From: Acidisphaera sp035272265 | GTDB lineage: Bacteria; Pseudomonadota; Alphaproteobacteria; Acetobacterales; Acetobacteraceae | DNA: 12,058 nucleotides | Direction of reading: 5' to 3' | NCBI GenBank assembly: GCA_035272265.1 | Contig: DATEQV010000098.1 | Coordinates: 1-12,058, forward strand | Shown: positions 8,200 to 12,058 of the stretch, piece by piece | Layout of the letters: each line of letters opens with the position of its first letter | How positions within the stretch are numbered: position 1 is the first letter of the stretch | Translations under genes and position numbers: made by a program | The notes under the pieces: generated by a model | Seen by the model: the letters and a program-made list of their open reading frames with translations, nothing else | Told to the model about the DNA's origin: nothing | The model's database searches: none

Positions 8200-8418
8200 C
8201 CGTAATGCGGCAACGCGCCCCGATCGAAACACAACGGCAGCACGCAACGCCGGAGCAAGCGCTCGCTGCGGGCAATCGGGGCTTGTGCCGGGCGCCGCGA
8301 CGCCCGTCAGGCACGACCCCAGGCTCACGTCCTATTGTCTGTCATGGCCCCGCGGGTTAGCGGAGCGAACTCGCCACGGCGTGCGATAGATACTCCACGA
8401 CACAAAAGGACGCTGAGC

Positions 8419-8748
8419 ATGGGTAAGATCGGACTGCTGACCTACGCGGTCGTTGCGGCCGCCCCCTTCGCCTTCAGCCCGGCCCTTGCGGGCACCTGCC
8501 AGACCGACAACGGCGCCACCTGTCCCACGACCATGCCGGTCGAGGGATATTGCGAGTGCAACGTTCACGGCCAGAACGTCGGCGGCACGGTCGTCAACAA
8601 CGCCTTCCCGCAGCACGCCACGGCAGGCAGCTTCCAGCCCGATGCGCCGAACGGGTCGCCCGGCCGCAACATGAGCTACCGCCACCGGATGCCGCCCCCG
8701 CCGGCGCCGGGCATGCCGCCGCCGCCCCCGGGCGCCGCTCCGCAATAG
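8419..8748 (+). CDS. Small secreted four-cysteine protein B with proline-rich tail (function unknown)
   Basis: 109 residues, paralogue of the upstream protein. The signal peptide has a basic start MGK, a hydrophobic core to about residue 19 and a probable cleavage after Ala-Leu-Ala24. The mature part begins with the same module: Cys27, Cys35, Cys45 and Cys47 with identical C-x7-C-x9-C-x-C spacing, GATCP, MPV, GYCEC, VHG and GGTVV. It differs from protein A in a C-terminal tail (about 88-109) made almost entirely of Pro, Gly, Met and Ala in two PPPP/PPPPP runs. The ATG at 8419 has AAAGGA eight bases upstream. Extending to earlier ATGs (8335) would put about 28 charged residues before the signal peptide and is rejected. 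Function unknown; extracytoplasmic location is inferred from the signal peptide. Confidence 0.8.
   Translation: MGKIGLLTYAVVAAAPFAFSPALAGTCQTDNGATCPTTMPVEGYCECNVHGQNVGGTVVNNAFPQHATAGSFQPDAPNGSPGRNMSYRHRMPPPPAPGMPPPPPGAAPQ
8497..8595 (+). repeat. Copy 2 of the duplicated four-cysteine module
   Basis: Encodes residues 27-59 of protein B and is the counterpart of 7981-8079. The cysteine spacing is identical. Confidence 0.75.
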
Positions 8749-8755
8749 GCGGGTC

Positions 8756-8775
8756 CGGACGGCGTCAGCCGTCCG
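8756..8775. terminator. Hairpin between convergent genes
   Basis: Perfect 8-base stem CGGACGGC/GCCGTCCG with loop GTCA, located eight bases after the stop of small protein B. The loop contains the ubiG stop codon on the other strand. It suits a bidirectional terminator by position, but no T-run is present on either side. Confidence 0.42.
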
Positions 8776-9484
8776 CCGCCACGATGTAGTTCACCCCCGG
8801 CTTCGGCACGGTCCGCCACGACGCCGACAGCGGATCGTACGTCATCCCCTCGAGCCTGCTTGGCCGCCAGCCGGCCGAGCGCAAGGCGGCGGTCAGTTCG
8901 GGCGGTCGGATGAACTTCCGCCAGTCGTGCGTTCCGCGCGGCAGCCAACGGAGCACGTACTCGGCCCCGATCTTCGCGGTGAGCAGGGACGCGATGCTGC
9001 GATCCAGCGTGGACAGCACCAACACCGCCCCCGGCCGCGCCAGCCGCCGCAAAGTCCGCAGGAAGTCGGCCGGATCGGCCACGTGCTCGATCACCTCGAG
9101 CGCCGTAATCACGTCGAACCGCCCGGCCTCGGCCAGCAGGTCCTCGGGTGCCGCCACCCGATAGGCCAGATCGAGCCGCTGGCCGGCCGCATGCGCCGCC
9201 GCCGCCGCGACCAGGTCGGCCGCCGCGTCGATGCCGAGGACGGAAAACCCGGTCTTCGCCAGCACCTCGGCCGCCAGCCCCGCGCCGCAGCCCACGTCCA
9301 GCACGCGCTGACCGCCGGCCTCGCCGAACCGCTCCCGGATGCGCTTGACGATCCAGGCCACCCGGGTCGGGTTCATCCGGTGCAGCGGCCGCAGCGGCCC
9401 CTCCGGGTCCCACCAGCGGTCGGCCAGGGCATCGAACCGCGCCACCTCCGCCGCCACCGCGCTCGGCTGCCGGCCAGCCTCCAT
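8765..9484 (-). CDS. ubiG: UbiG, ubiquinone biosynthesis O-methyltransferase
   Basis: 239-residue SAM-dependent methyltransferase carrying out both O-methylations of ubiquinone biosynthesis. Visible in order: RFDALADRWWDPEGPLRPLHRMNPTR at 16-41 (UbiG-specific), the SAM-binding VLDVGCGAGL (61-70), the acidic end of strand two in GID (84-86), FDVITALEVIEHV (123-135) and the UbiG-typical KIGAEYVLRWLPRGTHDWRKFI (171-192). The length equals the family norm (about 240). The ATG at 9484 follows AGGGGAG at six bases. The frame is open further upstream to about 10144, but that part lies opposite lysC and is not coding. Divergent from lysC and convergent with the small secreted-protein gene. Confidence 0.96.
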   Translation of the reverse strand: MEAGRQPSAVAAEVARFDALADRWWDPEGPLRPLHRMNPTRVAWIVKRIRERFGEAGGQRVLDVGCGAGLAAEVLAKTGFSVLGIDAAADLVAAAAAHAAGQRLDLAYRVAAPEDLLAEAGRFDVITALEVIEHVADPADFLRTLRRLARPGAVLVLSTLDRSIASLLTAKIGAEYVLRWLPRGTHDWRKFIRPPELTAALRSAGWRPSRLEGMTYDPLSASWRTVPKPGVNYIVAADG

Positions 9485-9614
9485 CTGCGTCTCCCCTGGG
9501 TCTCCGATCGGCGCCCCACGGCGCCGCCCATGCACATAGGCGTTGGCAGCCGCCCCGTCGCCCGCCGCGTCGCAAGGTTGTCGGGCCGCGGCCCCGGCCT
9601 GTATCAGCCTGCGC
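9485..9614. promoter_or_regulatory. Divergent ubiG/lysC intergenic region
   Basis: 130 bases that should contain the promoters for both genes. I see no good -35/-10 pair. The main visible structure is the inverted repeat at 9509-9526. lysC has no clear SD. Confidence 0.35.
9509..9526. repeat. Inverted repeat upstream of ubiG
   Basis: CGGCGCC-CCAC-GGCGCCG: perfect 7-base arms, 4-base loop, 25 bases upstream of the ubiG ATG. In the mRNA it would form a hairpin in the leader; as DNA it could be an operator. Its very high GC allows a chance origin. Confidence 0.35.
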
Positions 9615-10856
9615 ATGGCCCGCATCGTCATGAAGTTCGGCGGCACCTCGGTCGCCGACCTCGATCGCATTCGCAACGCCGCCCTCCGGGTCAAGCGGGA
9701 GGCGGATGCCGGACACGAGGTCGCCGTCGTGGTCTCCGCCATGGCCGGCGTCACCAACCAGCTCGTCGCCTGGTGCCAGGCGCTCTCGCCGATGCACGAC
9801 GCCCGCGAATACGACGCCGTGGTCGCCACCGGCGAGCAGGTCACCACCGGCCTGATGGCGATCGCGCTGCAGCAGCTCGGGCTGGACGCCCGCTCCTGGC
9901 AGGGCTGGCAGGTCCCGATCCGCACCGACACCGCCCATGGCAAGGCCCGCATCCGCGACATCGACGGGTCCGACCTCGTCCGCCGCCTGCGCGGCGAGGG
10001 CCCGTCGGGCGACCGGCAGATACCCGTGGTCGCCGGCTTCCAGGGCATCGCCGACGACCACCGCGTCACCACGCTGGGCCGCGGCGGCTCCGACACCTCC
10101 GCCGTGGCGCTGGCCGCCGCACTCCGCGCCGACCGCTGCGACATCTACACCGACGTCGACGGCGTCTACACCACCGATCCCCGGATCGTGCCCGGCGCCC
10201 GGCGACTCGAGCGGATTTCCTACGAAGAGATGCTGGAACTCGCCTCGGTCGGTGCGAAGGTGCTGCAGACGCGCAGCGTCGAGCTGGCGATGAACCAGCG
10301 CGTGCGGGTCCGGGTGCTCTCCAGCTTCAACGAACCGAGCGATGACGCTGGCACCCTGGTCGTGGACGAGGACGAGATCGTGGAAAAAGAGATCGTGACC
10401 GGCATCGCCTACTCGCGCGACGAAGCGAAGGTCACCATCCGCCGCGTCCCCGACCACCCGGGCATCGCCGCGACGATCTTCGGCACGATGGCGGCCGAGA
10501 ACGTCAACGTCGACATGATCGTGCAGAACGTCAGCGCCGACGGCACCACCGACATGACGTTCACCGTCGGCAAGTCCGACCTGCCGCGCGCGCGTGCCGC
10601 CATCGAAGGCGTGCGCGACCGCATCGCGTTCGCCGACATCCTGACCGACGCCAACGTCGCCAAGGTCAGCGTGGTCGGCGTCGGCATGCGCAGCCATGCG
10701 GGTGTCGCCAACACGATGTTCAAGGCCCTCGCCGACAAGAGCATCAACATCCAGGTGATCTCGACCAGCGAGATCAAGGTCAGCGTGCTGATCGCCGCCG
10801 ACTACACCGAGCTCGCCGTGCGCGCCCTGCATACCGCCTACGGCCTCGATGCCTGA
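9615..10856 (+). CDS. lysC: Aspartokinase (aspartate kinase)
   Basis: 413-residue enzyme phosphorylating aspartate, the first step toward Lys, Thr, Met and diaminopimelate. The kinase domain (1-245) carries KFGGTS (7-12), the strand VAVVVSAMAGVTN, ATGEQVTTGL, GRGGSDTSAVALAAAL (156-170) and the nucleotide-binding DVDGVYTTDPRI (180-191). Two ACT regulatory domains follow (about 263-335 and 348-410), the second with the QVISTSEIKVSVLI effector-site stretch, so feedback by Lys and/or Thr is expected. Monofunctional, of alpha2 or alpha/beta type. The ATG at 9615 gives the conserved MARIVMKFGGTS start; a longer frame to 9543 lacks homology. No strong SD is visible. The stop overlaps the next gene by 8 bases. 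Confidence 0.96.
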   Translation: MARIVMKFGGTSVADLDRIRNAALRVKREADAGHEVAVVVSAMAGVTNQLVAWCQALSPMHDAREYDAVVATGEQVTTGLMAIALQQLGLDARSWQGWQVPIRTDTAHGKARIRDIDGSDLVRRLRGEGPSGDRQIPVVAGFQGIADDHRVTTLGRGGSDTSAVALAAALRADRCDIYTDVDGVYTTDPRIVPGARRLERISYEEMLELASVGAKVLQTRSVELAMNQRVRVRVLSSFNEPSDDAGTLVVDEDEIVEKEIVTGIAYSRDEAKVTIRRVPDHPGIAATIFGTMAAENVNVDMIVQNVSADGTTDMTFTVGKSDLPRARAAIEGVRDRIAFADILTDANVAKVSVVGVGMRSHAGVANTMFKALADKSINIQVISTSEIKVSVLIAADYTELAVRALHTAYGLDA

Positions 10857-11919
10857 CGTCATCGCCAGCGTCGCGCCCGAGGAGCTCGCGGCGCGCGCCG
10901 AGCTCGACCGCCTGTGGTCGCGCGGCACCGCGTTCCTCGGCTGCGATGCCGCCATCATGGGCGGGGCGATGAGCTGGGTGAGCGAGCGCCACCTCGTCGC
11001 CGCGATCTCGAACGCGGGCGGCTTCGGCGTGATCGCCTGCGGCTCGATGAACCCCGATCAGCTCGCCGCCGAGATCGCCGGCACGCAGGCGCTGACCGAC
11101 CGGCCGTTCGGCGTGAACCTGATCACCATGCACCCGCTTCTCGACGACCTGATCCGGGTCTGCGTGGCGGCCGGCGTGACGCATGTCGTGCTCGCCGGCG
11201 GCATCCCGCCGGGCGGCGCGGTGCGCGCGGTCAAGGATGGCGGGGCCAAGCTGATCACCTTCGCGTCGGCGCTGGTGCTGGCCAGGCGCCTCGTGCGCTC
11301 GGGCACCGACGCGATCGTCATCGAGGGCTCGGAAGCCGGCGGCCATATCGGCCCCGTATCGCTGACGGTGCTCGCGCAGGAGATCCTGCCGCACATCCGC
11401 GAGGTGCCGGTGTTCGTGGCCGGCGGGATCGGCCGCGGCGAGGCGATCCTGTCCTACCTGGAGATGGGCGCGTCCGGCGCACAGCTGGGCACCCGCTTCG
11501 CGGCGGCGACCGAAAGCATCGCCCACCCGAACTTCAAGCGCGCCTTCATCCGCGCCAACGCGCGCGACGCGCTGCCGTCGGTCCAGCTCGACGAACGCTT
11601 CCCGGTCATCCCGGTCCGCGGCCTGGTGAACGAGGGCACCAGACGCTTCCGCGCCTTCCAGGCCGCCACCCGCGATCGGTTCGAAAGCGGCGAGCTGACG
11701 CGCGAGGCCGCGCAGCTCGAGATCGAGCATTTCTGGGCCGGCGCCCTGCGCCGCGCGGTGCTCGACGGCGATGTCGAGACCGGCTCCGTCATGGCCGGCC
11801 AGTCCGTCTGCATGGTCACCGAGGAGCAGCCGATCGCCGCCATCATCGCCCAGCTGATCGGCCAGGCGGTCGCCGCGCTGACCGCGCGCCGGCGGCTCGC
11901 GCCGCCGCCCGCCGTCTGA
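10849..11919 (+). CDS. Nitronate monooxygenase / FabK-like flavoprotein
   Basis: 356-residue FMN-dependent TIM-barrel protein of the nitronate monooxygenase (2-nitropropane dioxygenase) family. Motifs: IMGGAMSWVSERHLVAAISNAGGFGVIA at the N-terminal strand (36-63), FGVNLITMHP (87-96), EGSEAGGHIGP with conserved His166 (159-169), and the FMN-phosphate motifs VAGGIGRGEAI (190-200) and GASGAQLGTRF (207-217). The same fold includes enoyl-ACP reductase FabK and quinone reductases, so nitroalkane oxidation is the family label, not proven. Its ATG at 10849 lies inside the end of lysC (8-base overlap, different frame), and ptsP begins one base after its stop. It is therefore embedded in the lysC-ptsP operon, with no obvious metabolic tie to lysine synthesis. 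No truncation is seen. Confidence 0.88.
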   Translation: MPDVIASVAPEELAARAELDRLWSRGTAFLGCDAAIMGGAMSWVSERHLVAAISNAGGFGVIACGSMNPDQLAAEIAGTQALTDRPFGVNLITMHPLLDDLIRVCVAAGVTHVVLAGGIPPGGAVRAVKDGGAKLITFASALVLARRLVRSGTDAIVIEGSEAGGHIGPVSLTVLAQEILPHIREVPVFVAGGIGRGEAILSYLEMGASGAQLGTRFAAATESIAHPNFKRAFIRANARDALPSVQLDERFPVIPVRGLVNEGTRRFRAFQAATRDRFESGELTREAAQLEIEHFWAGALRRAVLDGDVETGSVMAGQSVCMVTEEQPIAAIIAQLIGQAVAALTARRRLAPPPAV

Positions 11920-11920
11920 C

Positions 11921-12058
11921 GTGTCGGTTCCGCGCCGGCTGCTGGCCCGGCTGCGCGAGACGCTCGCGGCCAGCGCCGCCCCCTTGCAGGAACTGGTCGG
12001 CATCGTCGCGGCCGAACTCGTCACCGAGGTCTGCTCAGTCTACGCGATGCGGCCGGGC
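11921..12058 (+). CDS. ptsP: PtsP, nitrogen PTS enzyme I (5' part)
   Basis: The first 46 residues of a gene that runs off the window. The sequence ARLRETLAASAAPLQELVGIVAAELVTEVCSVYAMRPG corresponds to the start of the N-terminal GAF domain of PtsP, the PEP-dependent kinase that feeds phosphate to NPr and EIIA(Ntr) and in other proteobacteria responds to glutamine/2-oxoglutarate. I chose the GTG start at 11921, one base after the NMO stop. No SD is visible, and coupling to the upstream gene would explain its translation. The catalytic His and the PEP-binding domain lie outside the window. Its position after lysC is common in alphaproteobacteria. A different GAF-domain protein cannot be excluded from 46 residues. 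Confidence 0.85.
   Translation, partial: MSVPRRLLARLRETLAASAAPLQELVGIVAAELVTEVCSVYAMRPG

Noticed and set aside
7837..8328. Minus-strand open frame opposite small protein A
   Set aside because: The plus-strand gene has a strong SD, a signal peptide and a conserved paralogue; the minus frame has none of these and is Arg/Ala-rich.
8676..10958. A 760-codon open frame on the minus strand
   Set aside because: It runs opposite lysC and in another frame through ubiG. The protein is repetitive Gly/Asp/Val/His and then Gly/Arg-rich, typical of shadow frames.

Overview
The window comes from a very GC-rich alphaproteobacterial chromosome, most likely Rhodospirillales/Acetobacterales. I infer this from gene content and order: a fused ispDF gene divergent from a dusB(nifR3)-ntrB-ntrC-ntrY cluster, and ubiG divergent from a lysC-(NMO)-ptsP cluster. 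Nearly all of it is ordinary housekeeping sequence. The accessory material sits between 7254 and 8748.

Left part, minus strand, 5952 down to 1: dusB/nifR3, ntrB (start overlaps the dusB stop by 4 nt), a small MAPEG-family membrane protein, ntrC, and ntrY, which runs off the left edge before its ATPase domain. This reads as one nitrogen-regulation operon with an unexpected membrane-protein gene between the NtrB kinase and its response regulator. All diagnostic kinase and sigma-54-activator motifs are intact.

Middle, plus strand, 6109-8748: ispDF (two steps of the MEP isoprenoid pathway) is followed, through an ATGA start/stop overlap, by a BrnT-like toxin gene and a short BrnA-like partner that lacks the usual DNA-binding C-terminus. 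Two tandem, paralogous, short secreted proteins follow. They share a four-cysteine module that I cannot assign to a function. Codon usage in the toxin gene differs clearly from ispDF, which suggests acquisition.

Right part: ubiG (ubiquinone biosynthesis O-methyltransferase) on the minus strand converges with the second small secreted protein gene. It is divergent from lysC (aspartokinase with two ACT domains), which overlaps a nitronate monooxygenase/FabK-like flavoprotein gene. One base later, ptsP (GAF domain of the nitrogen PTS enzyme I) begins and runs off the right edge.

No rRNA, tRNA, CRISPR array, insertion sequence or phage gene is visible. No gene-free stretch exceeds 300 bases; the largest, 8164-8418, holds only one weak hairpin. 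The best candidates for something new are the toxin-antitoxin pair hooked onto ispDF with a truncated antitoxin, and the tandem four-cysteine secreted proteins.
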